A stretch of 64,000 bases of DNA from assembly GCA_021807225.1 (NCBI GenBank), contig JAKAPI010000002.1, forward strand, positions 1 to 64,000. The letters run 5' to 3'. The stretch comes from an archaeon (GTDB taxonomy: Archaea > Thermoproteota > Nitrososphaeria > Nitrososphaerales > UBA183). The translations under genes and the position numbers were made by a program. Positions 52,086 to 61,247 of this stretch are shown here, piece by piece. Under the pieces are notes generated by a model. The model was given only the letters and a program-made list of their open reading frames with translations. It was not told the DNA's origin and ran no database searches. The first letter of the stretch is position 1. Every line of letters starts with the position of its first letter.

Positions 52086-52419
52086 CGAGGCGTCGGCCCC
52101 GCCGGCCGAGATCGTGTTCGTCATCGACGTCTCTGCCCTCACCAAGGAAGGGTTCGTGGGGAGTTCCACCTACGAAGGGAAGAGGGTCGACCTCGGGTTC
52201 GACGACACTGGCGAAGGGGTCTTCCTGACCCCGGAGATGGCGGCGCGCCTTCACGTCAGGAAGGGGTCCAGGGTTTCCCTGGTCCTGGAGGGTGAATCGA
52301 CCCAGGTCGTCGACCTAGCCGTCGGCGGCGTGGGAGCGCACCCCAGAGTCTCTGACCCGAAGGCCTACTACGCCGTGGGCCGCGAAGGTGGGGCGGTCCT
52401 GCGCCTCCGCAGGGCCTAG
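52054..52419 (+). CDS. Hypothetical 121-residue protein with beta-barrel pattern
   Basis: A basic, low-complexity start (KTRAPKKTPSEASAPPAE) precedes a beta-rich core (IVFVIDVSALTKEGFVGSSTYEG, GVFLTPEMAARLHVRKGSRVSLVLEG) resembling an OB- or AbrB-like barrel only in pattern. No recognised family. It overlaps the acidic-tailed protein gene by 32 nt and the convergent nucleotidyltransferase by four. Opposite charge of the two proteins may indicate a complex; inference only. Confidence 0.55.
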   Translation: MKTRAPKKTPSEASAPPAEIVFVIDVSALTKEGFVGSSTYEGKRVDLGFDDTGEGVFLTPEMAARLHVRKGSRVSLVLEGESTQVVDLAVGGVGAHPRVSDPKAYYAVGREGGAVLRLRRA

Positions 52420-53180
52420 CGGAGCATCGAGTCGCCGTCGGATTCGGGGAGCTCGTACCATCTGCTCTTTTCCCCAACCCTGGCCCTCATCTTCCAGCCG
52501 AACGACTTCGGTGCCGACTCCATCATCGACTTCAGCTTCTGGACCCTCAGGATAACCACCTCCTTCCCAGGGACCTCGCGCTCCCTGCACCAGGACTCGA
52601 GGGCCTCGAGGCTCTTCCAGAAGGTGGTATAGACCCCCCAATCCTTCGAGCAGAGGTCAGCGATTTCATCCCCTCTTATCCCGCCACCCCCGGGGGTAAC
52701 GTCGAAGTCATGGAACGCCACCACGAGGTCCTTGTACTCCTTCTCGGTCTTCTCCACCACCTGCAGCTTGGTCATGACGAGCTGTGTCATCGGCAGAGTG
52801 TACGTCCCTGCCAGGATGCTCTCCTTGAAGTTGAACTTGTGGCACATGACGAACTCGTCGAGGAAAAGGTCTACCCTGCGGCTGTTCTCCATGTCGTAGT
52901 AGATCAGGCGCTGGCCCATGTTGAGCTTGTTGAACAGCTCCCTGGGCTTGTAACCGAGCGTTTCCATGATTTTCATGATGTTACGGGAGTCCTGCCTCTT
53001 CCCCATGAGGTCGATGTCCTTGTTCTCCCTGAAATACCGCGGGTCCATCGAGCTAGGGCAGAGCTTCTTGAACGCCAGCCCCCCGAACAGTCGGAGCCTC
53101 ACTCCCTTCGACTCGGCAGTGTCTATGATCTGAGTGGCGGCATCGAGCGCGTTGACAGGCAGCAAGACGAGGCTCTCCAA
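52416..53180 (-). CDS. Nucleotidyltransferase-fold protein (AbiEii-like)
   Basis: A 254-residue protein with a TTG start. The NTase core is RLFGGLAFKKLCPS (the Gly-Gly helix-turn) followed by ENKDIDLMGK, with the Asp-x-Asp metal pair, and a later Asp in RVDLFLDEFVMCH. This matches the AbiEii/DUF1814-type toxins or tRNA-modifying NTases. No cognate AbiEi-like antitoxin is adjacent. Its position near NurA-HerA is noted. Function inferred from motif only. Confidence 0.7.
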   Translation of the reverse strand: MESLVLLPVNALDAATQIIDTAESKGVRLRLFGGLAFKKLCPSSMDPRYFRENKDIDLMGKRQDSRNIMKIMETLGYKPRELFNKLNMGQRLIYYDMENSRRVDLFLDEFVMCHKFNFKESILAGTYTLPMTQLVMTKLQVVEKTEKEYKDLVVAFHDFDVTPGGGGIRGDEIADLCSKDWGVYTTFWKSLEALESWCREREVPGKEVVILRVQKLKSMMESAPKSFGWKMRARVGEKSRWYELPESDGDSMLR

Positions 53181-53282
53181 GCGACCCCTGATGTGCTTGC
53201 TTTTGGATTTAAGACGTGTTTAGCATCGACGTGTTGAACGACGGGCTAACTGCAAAACCGCGGCCCACAGCGCTGCCCTGCC

Positions 53283-53591
53283 TCAGCTTGGTCGCTTGCG
53301 GGACCGCTCCAGCACCCAGCGTGGCTTCTCCCAGAGCTCCTCGAAGCCGGCGGAGTTCCTGATGAGCACCCGGTCGCCGTCGTCGTCCAGCAGCTCCACG
53401 GCGGGGACCTCGGCCCTGAACCGGGCATACTCCGCGTCGGTCATCGCCGCCTTCTTCCTTCCACCGATCGAGGCATGCCAGTCGGCGCGAGTACCATCGA
53501 GCGAGAACTGGACAGACGTCGGACCGGCCTGGAAGTAGAACCGGGCGTACCTCAGCCTCCTGGGGAGCTTGTGTTCGAGGAGGAGCTTCAT
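53283..53591 (-). CDS. Hypothetical 102-residue protein
   Basis: A soluble protein with predicted beta-strands (RYARFYFQAGPTSVQFSL) and a helical middle (MTDAEYARFRAEVPAVELLD). The C-terminus is basic (KPRWVLERSRKRPS). ATG start with a TTATTAAC box about 30 nt upstream. No family recognised. Confidence 0.55.
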   Translation of the reverse strand: MKLLLEHKLPRRLRYARFYFQAGPTSVQFSLDGTRADWHASIGGRKKAAMTDAEYARFRAEVPAVELLDDDGDRVLIRNSAGFEELWEKPRWVLERSRKRPS

Positions 53592-53693
53592 TACTTTCGC
53601 AGAAGCCTCATTGGGTTAATAACAAGTGCGGCTCGAGGCTTTAAGACTCTGGGGGTGACGCGTAACAATTGAAGCATATACGCACGGTGAGTC

Positions 53694-55442
53694 ATGTCTT
53701 CTGAAATAGCCGAAGACCTCTCGAGACAGACGTCCGAGCTCGTCTCTAGGTTCGAAGGCAAGGCCAGCGCGTTCTCCCACCGTGCCGACTTGGCATCGAT
53801 CACATTCCCATGCGACCCCGCAGCGGCCGAGCAGACTGCCAGGGAGTTCTTTGGCGAGGGAGACCACGTGGCTACCGGGGTTGACGGGTCAATGGACTTC
53901 GATGAGCGTCTGCAGATGATCCTGTTCTATGCCAATGCCACGGCCTACAGCTGTCCGTTCAGGGTCGCTGACCACATGACGTTCGACCTTCGGTCGGCGT
54001 ACAGGGACTCGAAGCTGTCCGCGTCGGCGGCGATTCCTCTGTGGGCCGAAGACCTTTCGAGCGTGTCGAGCAATGATCTGGAGATTGACATCGACTTAGA
54101 GCACTCGATGGAGAAAATCCCCGGCTCCTTCATGACTTTGGGGGAACTATACTTGGGATACGTCGCCTGCGAAAGGTCGCGCCTCCTCTTCCTCGACAGG
54201 CCGGTTTCAGGTACTTACTCTGCCTTCGCTCGCGACGCGAGGAACATCATCAAGCGGGGTGCTAGCAATCTCACCAAGTGGTCTCCTGGGACGCCCTTCT
54301 CCATGCTGGACATGTATCTCGCAGTCCACTTGGGCTCGCCAAGGCTGGCCGTCCCCACCAGGAACCGTTTCTTACACTTCGCCCTTCTGAAGGAGCTGGT
54401 TGAGGGGCCGGCAAGCATCGAGGAGCTCTCTTCTCGGCTGAGTGTGGGGCAGGCGGAAGCAGAACGGGCGGCCAAGCGTCTGGTCAGGCTCGACAAGAGA
54501 TATGACGGCGCCATCCTGGCTGACTCGGTCGGGTCCCACATGGAGATCAGGGACTCGGTCGCCGGTTACTGGCAACGGACTCTAGCGCTATCCCTTGACT
54601 ACGCTAAGCAGGTCTTTTCCAGGTCCAGACATCCGCTCGCTTTGAAGGGGGATGACTTCCTGACGATACTTGACGTCAACGCCGTCTCTCTCTTCCTGCT
54701 TCAGGGACTTGTTGAGCGTGCAGTCGAGAGGAAGTCGCTATTGGTAGGCATTGCCAAGGACACATCCGCCACCGACATAGCGAGGTCTGTCCTTCCTTTC
54801 GCATCTTCGAAAGGTTTCATCAAGCTCAGGGAGTCGGCTCCCATGCTGAAGAACGACAGGGCGTTTTTGGCTCTGTTGAGCTCCGAGAACCCTGAGATCC
54901 TCACACCCTGGAGGACCATGGGCTACGACTCCGCCTTCTCGACCATGGTCGAGGTCGGCGGCGAATTGAGGAGCGCGCGGAAGGTGGTCTCGAGAGAGCG
55001 GCTCTTCGTCCGGGCCTACTTCCAGCTCAGAACGCTGAGAAACGACAGGCGGGTAAGGTCCCAGGTGTTTCTCTTCGATCGCCCGTACGTCCACCAGGTC
55101 GACAGCCTCGCGGCAAGGAACTTCGACGTACAGGAGAGGTCGGGGGTCGCGAAGATCTCCGCTTACTTCGAGGGGGACGCGCCCAGCAAGTTGTCGAACA
55201 TGATCCTCCAGATTCTCGCTTTGAACGACAACCCCGAGGTGTTCGAGGCGTTCGGCCACAACCAGCTCCTCTATCTTGCAGACAAAGCCGTGAAAGCCGA
55301 GGTCAGGATGCTTCGCACCTCCCTCCGCGCGGTAGCCGACCTCCGAGTGGGTGGAGTCGCGAGCAGGAGGAAGATTTTCGGGCTCGTTACTCCTTATAGA
55401 CAACAACGGGCGGAGGCAGAACACGCGAGGATGAGACAGTAG
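53694..55442 (+). CDS. nurA: NurA-domain nuclease
   Basis: A 582-residue protein with the NurA fold. The first catalytic Asp (Asp64) is in ATGVDGSMDFD. The second block has LLVGIAKDTSATDIARSVLP, and the C-terminal block has PEVFEAFGHNQLLYLADKAV. NurA degrades DNA ends with the HerA translocase in archaeal end resection. It is larger than Sulfolobus NurA of about 340 residues because of extra helical sequence in the middle (about 180-320). The HerA gene starts three bases downstream. Confidence 0.85.
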   Translation: MSSEIAEDLSRQTSELVSRFEGKASAFSHRADLASITFPCDPAAAEQTAREFFGEGDHVATGVDGSMDFDERLQMILFYANATAYSCPFRVADHMTFDLRSAYRDSKLSASAAIPLWAEDLSSVSSNDLEIDIDLEHSMEKIPGSFMTLGELYLGYVACERSRLLFLDRPVSGTYSAFARDARNIIKRGASNLTKWSPGTPFSMLDMYLAVHLGSPRLAVPTRNRFLHFALLKELVEGPASIEELSSRLSVGQAEAERAAKRLVRLDKRYDGAILADSVGSHMEIRDSVAGYWQRTLALSLDYAKQVFSRSRHPLALKGDDFLTILDVNAVSLFLLQGLVERAVERKSLLVGIAKDTSATDIARSVLPFASSKGFIKLRESAPMLKNDRAFLALLSSENPEILTPWRTMGYDSAFSTMVEVGGELRSARKVVSRERLFVRAYFQLRTLRNDRRVRSQVFLFDRPYVHQVDSLAARNFDVQERSGVAKISAYFEGDAPSKLSNMILQILALNDNPEVFEAFGHNQLLYLADKAVKAEVRMLRTSLRAVADLRVGGVASRRKIFGLVTPYRQQRAEAEHARMRQ

Positions 55443-55444
55443 CG

Positions 55445-57205
55445 ATGATAGCGGACCGGGAGAAAGGATTCTTCGACACCATGGACGACGAGTTCGAGGC
55501 GCGCCTGAAGATGGTCACGAGGTCGACGAGAACTTCGAAGAGCGAGGGGAGGGAGCTCACAGTCTCCAACCCTATCGCGATTATCGAAGCGCGCTTCAGC
55601 TACAAGGTGCTCGACAGGCTCTACTTCCCCAACTTCGTTGCGATCGAAAGGAGCGTGGACGGAGAAAGGCGCTATGTCATGTACGAAGTGGTAGGGGTCA
55701 CGCCAACCCACTATCAGCTTCCGGGGATAGACTCGTCGATGCCGACCCTGCTTCGGAAAGAGTACCTCGACACAATCAACGAAAGCTGGGGCAAGTCCCA
55801 GGAGACATGGATTGACTTGGCCGCCATACCCACCAACTATTGTGCGAAGTTCGAGAACGGCGACCTCGAATTCGCCCGGGCCCCCTACGCCCCCCTCCCC
55901 GGTGCCAAAGCATGGCTCCTCTCCAAGCCTGCGGTGGAGAAGTTCCTTTGCGTAGCCAAAGGGGTGGAAATCGGGACCATGGTGGGATTCGACCTGCCGT
56001 TCACTGTGGATATGGACAGCATGATCCGGTACCACATGGGGGCCTTTGGGTTCACCGGCGCTGGCAAGTCGAACCTGACGAGCGGATTACTCAGGACAGC
56101 GCTCGCTCGTGACCCGATGCTGGCGGCAGTGGTCTTCGACATCGCCGGCGAGTACGCTGTCAACCTGCTAGACCTACTGAAGGACGGTGCCAAAGTGTAT
56201 ACTACCGAGATGATAGACAGCCCTCAGGAGTTCGTGAGTTCCCAGGCGGTCCCGGAGACGCTTGAGAGTGTTCTTGGCAGGGAAAGGATCGAACGGGAGC
56301 TGACAAAGCTATTCAGGAACGGCGTTGAGCGGCTGTCCCTCCAAGACGCCGGGGGAATCGACCTGGCGTGGATTCAGTCTCTCTTGCAAGGGACGGTGGA
56401 ATCTGGAAGGACAGGGGGAACATCGGCCAAACTCGGCATGGCCCGCCTAACGATGTCTTTCTACGAGAAGAGGGGTTACAGGCCGAGCACCCGCCTTACG
56501 GACCTCGACGACGAGGCAAGAGATGAGTTGTCAGCTCTGCTGAAGGAGATATACCAGAGCGTGAATGAGAGGTCAGGGCTCAGGTCCGACCTCGACCTCA
56601 TAGTCAAAACGCTCGAGACTTCCGAGCGCGTCCCCACAGCTCCGCTCAGAATGACCCCTGAGGTGCTTGCCGAACAACTGGTCCGAGGCACCGCTCCCCG
56701 GCTCTCCATCCTCTACATGCCCGACCCTCACACCGCGCGGTCGGTGGCCACGCGGCTGATTCGGCGCCTTCTCTTCTTGAAGAAGAAGGTGGGAAACAAG
56801 CAAAGACTGCTTGTCCTCCTTGACGAGGCGCAAGAGTACATCCCTGACGAACCTACCGACAAGGACTTCACCAGAGACTCTAATCTTGCCGTGGAGCAGC
56901 TCCTCAGGCAGGGGAGGAAGTATCGCCTTCACTGTTGGATGGCGACACAAAGGGTCGCCCGGCTCAACGTGAACGCCCTTCAACAGTTACACAGCTACTT
57001 CGTGAGTACGCTCCCGAGGATGTATGACAGGATGGTGATAGCCGACGCTTTCGCGCTCCCCTATGAGGTCCTGGAGCGGTCAGCCGACCTAGGGACGGGT
57101 GAATGGCTGTTCGTTTCGTTCAAGGCGGCCAAGCAGAGGAACGTCCCCGTCTTCCTGAAGACGGAGAACAACGAGACCTCAGTCGCCGCAAGTCTGAGCT
57201 CCTAG
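55445..57205 (+). CDS. herA: HerA-like DNA translocase ATPase
   Basis: A 586-residue FtsK/HerA-superfamily ATPase. The N-terminal HAS-barrel-like region (about 35-185) is followed by Walker A GFTGAGKS (202-209), FDIAGEYAVN, and Walker B LLVLLDEAQEY (Asp460-Glu461). RQGRKYRLHCWMATQRVARLN carries the Arg-finger and sensor residues. It assembles as a hexamer that pumps DNA into NurA. Co-transcribed with nurA. Rad50 and Mre11, usually adjacent in thermophilic archaea, are absent here. Confidence 0.9.
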   Translation: MIADREKGFFDTMDDEFEARLKMVTRSTRTSKSEGRELTVSNPIAIIEARFSYKVLDRLYFPNFVAIERSVDGERRYVMYEVVGVTPTHYQLPGIDSSMPTLLRKEYLDTINESWGKSQETWIDLAAIPTNYCAKFENGDLEFARAPYAPLPGAKAWLLSKPAVEKFLCVAKGVEIGTMVGFDLPFTVDMDSMIRYHMGAFGFTGAGKSNLTSGLLRTALARDPMLAAVVFDIAGEYAVNLLDLLKDGAKVYTTEMIDSPQEFVSSQAVPETLESVLGRERIERELTKLFRNGVERLSLQDAGGIDLAWIQSLLQGTVESGRTGGTSAKLGMARLTMSFYEKRGYRPSTRLTDLDDEARDELSALLKEIYQSVNERSGLRSDLDLIVKTLETSERVPTAPLRMTPEVLAEQLVRGTAPRLSILYMPDPHTARSVATRLIRRLLFLKKKVGNKQRLLVLLDEAQEYIPDEPTDKDFTRDSNLAVEQLLRQGRKYRLHCWMATQRVARLNVNALQQLHSYFVSTLPRMYDRMVIADAFALPYEVLERSADLGTGEWLFVSFKAAKQRNVPVFLKTENNETSVAASLSS

Positions 57206-57213
57206 CGTCGGCG

Positions 57214-58665
57214 CTACTCTATTCCGACGACCGCTACGCCGCTATGCTCTCCTTTCCGTTTCTTTGTCATGTAGGCTGGGATGGCAGCGAACAGGCTGAT
57301 GAAGCCCATGATCAGGAAGAGCCCGTGAATCGACCCGACGAACTTCTCCTCGATAAGCGGACTGATCCCCCCCGACGCCCCTGAGAATATCGCCTGCAGC
57401 ACGGTGTCAGGCACGCTGGCGGCCATGACGGCGAAGGCAAGCCCAAGGCTCAGCAGGAACCCCGTGTTCACCAACGTAGAGGACATCCCAGACGCGATCC
57501 CCCTCCTAGGCGCCGGGGTGGCGTTCATTATCGACGCGACGTTCGGTGCGACGAACAGCCCTCCCCCCGCGCCGGCAAGCGCCATCGGGACCAGGAGCAT
57601 CGCGTAGCTGATGTTGCTCAGTGGGAGCGGGAGGAGGCCGAACCAGAACAGGGCTGCCGCGGTCACCAGAAGGCCGGCTGTTGCCAGCCCCCTCGACCCG
57701 ATCTTGTCGGAATAGTGCCCGCTGAGAGGACCGAACGTTACGAAGGCAACCGAGAACGGGATGAGCCACAGCCCCGCTGTGTAGGCGTCGAGCAGGAGCA
57801 CCCCCTGGAAGTAAAAGACCAGCACCAGCGAAACGCCGCCCCTGGCGACGGAAGCCAGCAGGTTGCTGGCCATCCCCGTTGCGAACGCCCTGATCCTGAA
57901 CAGTGAAAGGTCCATCATGGGGAACCTCACCCTGGTCTCCGTGTAGACGAATGCCCCTATCATGGCCAGCCCCGTGGCCATGAGCCCCAGATACTCCAGG
58001 TCCCAGCCAATGAGGGCACCCAGCATCACCCCCACGAGGAAGACAGTCAGCCCCCCGGAGAACAGGAGGTTTCCGAGGGGGTCCAGCCTGTCCCCCTTGC
58101 GCCGCTCCCCTGTCTCCTTGAGCTTGAAGTACGCCCACCCCGTCGCGAAGGCGCCTACCGGGATGTTGATCCAGAATATCGACCTCCAGCCGAGGAAAGA
58201 CCCTGCGAGCACCCCCCCGAGCGCCAGTCCCAGCACAGACCCCACAGTGCCGGCGACCTGATTGAGTCCGAGCGCCCTCCCCCTCTCGGTCGGCGGGAAC
58301 ACGTCGGTGAGGAGCGCCGCCGCGTTGGAGAAGATCAGGGCCCCGCCCGACCCCTGGACCAGCCTGAACAGCACCAGCGACGAGCCGTTGGGAGCGATGC
58401 TGCAGAGTGCCGAGCCTATGGTGAATAGCGCAAACCCCACGTTATAGAGCCTGACCCTCCCGAAGATGTCAGAGAGCCGCCCGAAGCTCATCAGCAGCGA
58501 CGCCGTGACGAGGACGTACCCCATGATGATCCAGACAGCCTCGAAGGGGGTGGCGTGCAGGTCAGAGACAATGGTCGGCAGGGCGATCAGCACGATGTTC
58601 GAGTCGAGGATCGCCATGAAGGCGCCGATGGTGGTGTTGGTGAGTACCACGTACTTGTACTGCAA
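57214..58665 (-). CDS. MFS transporter, DHA2 family
   Basis: A 483-residue, 14-TM efflux transporter related to the one at 7533-9059. MFS motif A-like GRLSDIFGRVRLY, LVQGSGGALIFSNAAALL and GRALGLNQVAGTVGSVLGLALGG are present. TTG start. It is convergent with herA, with stop codons eight bases apart. The substrate is unknown. Confidence 0.92.
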   Translation of the reverse strand: MQYKYVVLTNTTIGAFMAILDSNIVLIALPTIVSDLHATPFEAVWIIMGYVLVTASLLMSFGRLSDIFGRVRLYNVGFALFTIGSALCSIAPNGSSLVLFRLVQGSGGALIFSNAAALLTDVFPPTERGRALGLNQVAGTVGSVLGLALGGVLAGSFLGWRSIFWINIPVGAFATGWAYFKLKETGERRKGDRLDPLGNLLFSGGLTVFLVGVMLGALIGWDLEYLGLMATGLAMIGAFVYTETRVRFPMMDLSLFRIRAFATGMASNLLASVARGGVSLVLVFYFQGVLLLDAYTAGLWLIPFSVAFVTFGPLSGHYSDKIGSRGLATAGLLVTAAALFWFGLLPLPLSNISYAMLLVPMALAGAGGGLFVAPNVASIMNATPAPRRGIASGMSSTLVNTGFLLSLGLAFAVMAASVPDTVLQAIFSGASGGISPLIEEKFVGSIHGLFLIMGFISLFAAIPAYMTKKRKGEHSGVAVVGIE

Positions 58666-58745
58666 TTGGGGGTGTTCCCTAGGGTCCCTCAGTCGGTTGT
58701 GGATAAAATTTCGTCTGGGCCCCTTTCAGGGCGCTTCTGGGCTCC

Positions 58746-59180
58746 CTACCTGATTCCCGCGAGCCTGTGCTCGACCCTCATGCACCGGTCCATCACGTAG
58801 TCGACCTTCGCCGTCGAGAGGATCTCCTTCGCCTCTTCGTTCTCCAGGCCCGACTGTCCCCAGAACACGAAGGGCCTCCCGGTCTTCGCCTTCATTTCGG
58901 CTACCTGCTTCGCAACCTGCGGGAACTCCTCCGATGGCCTGAACACGTCGACGACCTCGACCTTCCTTGCCAGCTCCTCCGGTATGTCGGCGAGCGACGG
59001 ATATGCCTTCACGCCGTTCACGGAATCTGCGGTCGGGTTCACCGGGACGATCGTGTACCCCTGACTCTGGAGGTAGGCCGGAACTGTGTTGGCGTCCTTC
59101 TCAGGGTTCTTCGATGCTCCCACAACAGCGATCACCTTGTACTTCCTCATCACTTCGACTGGCTCGACGGTGAACTTCAT
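58746..59180 (-). CDS. CoA-binding domain protein (YccU-like)
   Basis: A 144-residue Rossmann protein. IAVVGASKNPEKDANTVPAYLQSQGYTIVPVNPTA is the CoA-binding signature seen in acyl-CoA synthetase (ADP-forming) and YccU proteins. The conserved end QSGLENEEAKEIL and DRCMRVEHRLAG is present. Stand-alone members bind CoA; their role is not settled. Confidence 0.92.
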   Translation of the reverse strand: MKFTVEPVEVMRKYKVIAVVGASKNPEKDANTVPAYLQSQGYTIVPVNPTADSVNGVKAYPSLADIPEELARKVEVVDVFRPSEEFPQVAKQVAEMKAKTGRPFVFWGQSGLENEEAKEILSTAKVDYVMDRCMRVEHRLAGIR

Positions 59181-59262
59181 GCCTGCATGCGGACGGAATC
59201 CGGTTAATACAGCTGTCGGGCGAAGGCTCTAAAAGCGGACTCGGGGGGTGGGAACGACAACC

Positions 59263-59442
59263 ATGTTCGCCGGATTCCTGTCGACCGTCCCCATCGGGAC
59301 CGCCAACCTGTTGGCGTACTCCATGATGGTCCTCGTCGCCATCTTCCTCATCTTCGGCCCCACCGTATACTACATCTACTGGAGGCAGAGCAAGAAATCA
59401 AAGTCTGCCGAGTCCGCCGAGCCGCCTACTGGGACTGTCTAG
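59263..59442 (+). CDS. Small single-TM protein
   Basis: A 59-residue protein from ATG 59263. One hydrophobic helix (about 15-40, NLLAYSMMVLVAIFLIFGPT) is followed by a basic cytoplasmic tail rich in Lys/Ser/Pro. An in-frame GTG lies at 59248, but a TCTAAAAG box near 59231 makes ATG 59263 the better start. Its last 17 bases overlap the convergent DUF4349 gene. It may be a small subunit of a membrane complex. Confidence 0.5.
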   Translation: MFAGFLSTVPIGTANLLAYSMMVLVAIFLIFGPTVYYIYWRQSKKSKSAESAEPPTGTV

Positions 59443-60667
59443 CGGCCTTCTGGCTGCGCGATCGCTTCTGCAGTGGGATCACGACCGCCGCGCCTACCGC
59501 GGCTATCGGCAGGACCACCACGGCCACCTCCGCGATCCCTTCAACCACGTTGACGAACAGGCCAGACACCGTCCCGATGAACGTCGCCAGCCCCGACTGC
59601 CCGGGCGGAGCCGAGACGCGGACCAGGACCCACTGTTCGGCCGAAGTCCCGTTCTGGTCCGTCGCGGTAGCTGTGACGTTGTACTGTCCCGGCTGGTAGT
59701 ACGAATGGATGACTATCTGCCCCTGGCTCGCGGACCCGTCGCCGAAGTTGTAGTTCACCACGTAGGGCTGCGCCCCGCCCTTCACCACCGCGTTGAAAGT
59801 CACGCTGAGGGGCGCCTGCCCGTACTTCGGGGTCGCGCTCAGGGTCATGGTCAGCGGTGCGGCCTGGGCGGCCTGGGTGACGGTCACCTGGATTGTCGCG
59901 TATTCGATGAGGGTCCTGGTCTGGAGGATCTGGCTCTCGACTTCGTTGATCTGCTGGTTGACCCCCTGCAGCTGCGACTCGATGGCCAAGGTCGAGTTCA
60001 CCGAGGTGGAGCTGTTGAGGAGCCGCAGCAGCGCGGCTTGCTCGGTCTGAAGTGATGCGAGGGTCGCGTTCAGGTCAGTGTACTTGACGCTGACATCGTT
60101 CGAGTTGGACGTGAGGGCCTCGACCGTCCCGAGCGCCTCGACCTTGGCGAGGACCTGCTGGTAGTCCGCGGCAGGGACCCTGATCACCACATTGGCGGAC
60201 GAGGGATACGTCGACTGGTAGGCCACGTACCCGCCCGAAGAGTAGGCCAGGGCGACGACCCCTGACGCGGCCTGCTGAGGTGAAGGGGACTGGAGCGTGA
60301 CTTGGCTGGAAAACTCGATGAGCCCTCCGCTACCTCCGGGGAGGCCCTGCGTCGTGTTGCCTGCGTTCGCGAGCGGGACCGACCCGGTCAAGGTGGTGGT
60401 CGTCGTCTCGAAAGTCGTGCCATTGTTCCCTATGACTTGGGTGCCGCCGCCGAAGGTGACGGTGGTGCCTGCCCCGGAGAGGACGTTTAGGACCGGCGCC
60501 AGCCCGAAGAACCCCTTCTGAGACACAATGTCCGCCGAGCCGTAGGGTGCCGGCGCCGGCGCCAGACTTGAAGCGAGCCCCACCACGATCCCTCCCGCAA
60601 CGATGACCGCGACTATGCCCACCACCGCTCTCCTGGCTGTGATGCCTCCGAGCTTGTCCATGGGCAT
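59426..60667 (-). CDS. Surface protein with DUF4349 and PKD domains
   Basis: A 413-residue protein. An N-terminal TM anchor (about 14-34), a Gly/Thr-rich stretch, then the DUF4349 region (about 110-275) with a coiled-coil (TLASLQTEQAALLRLLNSST, INEVESQILQTRTLIEYATIQV). A PKD domain follows (about 283-350, PLSVTFNAVVKGG, YNFGDGSASQGQIVIHSY), then a C-terminal TM segment (about 370-395). Expected at the outside of the cell; DUF4349 often occurs in cell-envelope proteins. Confidence 0.85.
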   Translation of the reverse strand: MPMDKLGGITARRAVVGIVAVIVAGGIVVGLASSLAPAPAPYGSADIVSQKGFFGLAPVLNVLSGAGTTVTFGGGTQVIGNNGTTFETTTTTLTGSVPLANAGNTTQGLPGGSGGLIEFSSQVTLQSPSPQQAASGVVALAYSSGGYVAYQSTYPSSANVVIRVPAADYQQVLAKVEALGTVEALTSNSNDVSVKYTDLNATLASLQTEQAALLRLLNSSTSVNSTLAIESQLQGVNQQINEVESQILQTRTLIEYATIQVTVTQAAQAAPLTMTLSATPKYGQAPLSVTFNAVVKGGAQPYVVNYNFGDGSASQGQIVIHSYYQPGQYNVTATATDQNGTSAEQWVLVRVSAPPGQSGLATFIGTVSGLFVNVVEGIAEVAVVVLPIAAVGAAVVIPLQKRSRSQKAARQSQ

Positions 60668-60766
60668 GCCCTCCTGCGCGGGCCGACTTAGTCCCAGTCC
60701 GTCGAACGCTCTGTTCGCACACCGCGAACGGAGTCCTTATGAAATCTCGCCACGCACTAACCCCCG

Positions 60767-61207
60767 TTGCCCGAGGATGGCCCCTCCCGCGAAAAGGTCG
60801 AGTACGCGCTGCGCGGGAAGACTCTCACCGTCTACCTCTATCTGCTGAGGCACGGAAAAGCGATGGGGGTCCGGGAGGTACAGAAGGAGCTCGGCTTCTC
60901 GAGCCCATCCGTGGCGTTTCATCATCTGGACAAGCTCGTCGAGCTGGGCGTGGTTGAGAAGGACCAATACGACAGGTACCTGCTCGCCAAGAAGGTCGAC
61001 ACGGGGATACTTCATTCGTTCGTGAGCATAGGGGGCCTCACCCTCCCTCGGCTGGGCTTCTATGCGGCCTTCTTCACTACCATCGCGGCCGCCTACCTCA
61101 TCCTCGACAAGGGGTCCCTGGACGTCTACGCCGCGCTGGGCACCATCGGAGGAGCGGCGGTCTTCTGGTATGAGACGTGGAGGGTCTGGAGGCGGAAGCC
61201 GTTCTGA
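60767..61207 (+). CDS. Winged-helix protein with C-terminal TM segments
   Basis: A 146-residue protein with a TTG start. The wHTH (VREVQKELGFSSPSVAFHHLDKLVELGVVEK) is followed by two hydrophobic segments (about 88-108 and 116-134). Such membrane-tethered wHTH regulators recur in archaea near surface-protein genes. It is divergent from the DUF4349/PKD gene with 99 nt between starts, so that gene may be its target. Confidence 0.78.
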   Translation: MPEDGPSREKVEYALRGKTLTVYLYLLRHGKAMGVREVQKELGFSSPSVAFHHLDKLVELGVVEKDQYDRYLLAKKVDTGILHSFVSIGGLTLPRLGFYAAFFTTIAAAYLILDKGSLDVYAALGTIGGAAVFWYETWRVWRRKPF

Positions 61208-61247
61208 GACGTAGAACTAACTACCCAGGGGGAGTCATCTCCTGAAC

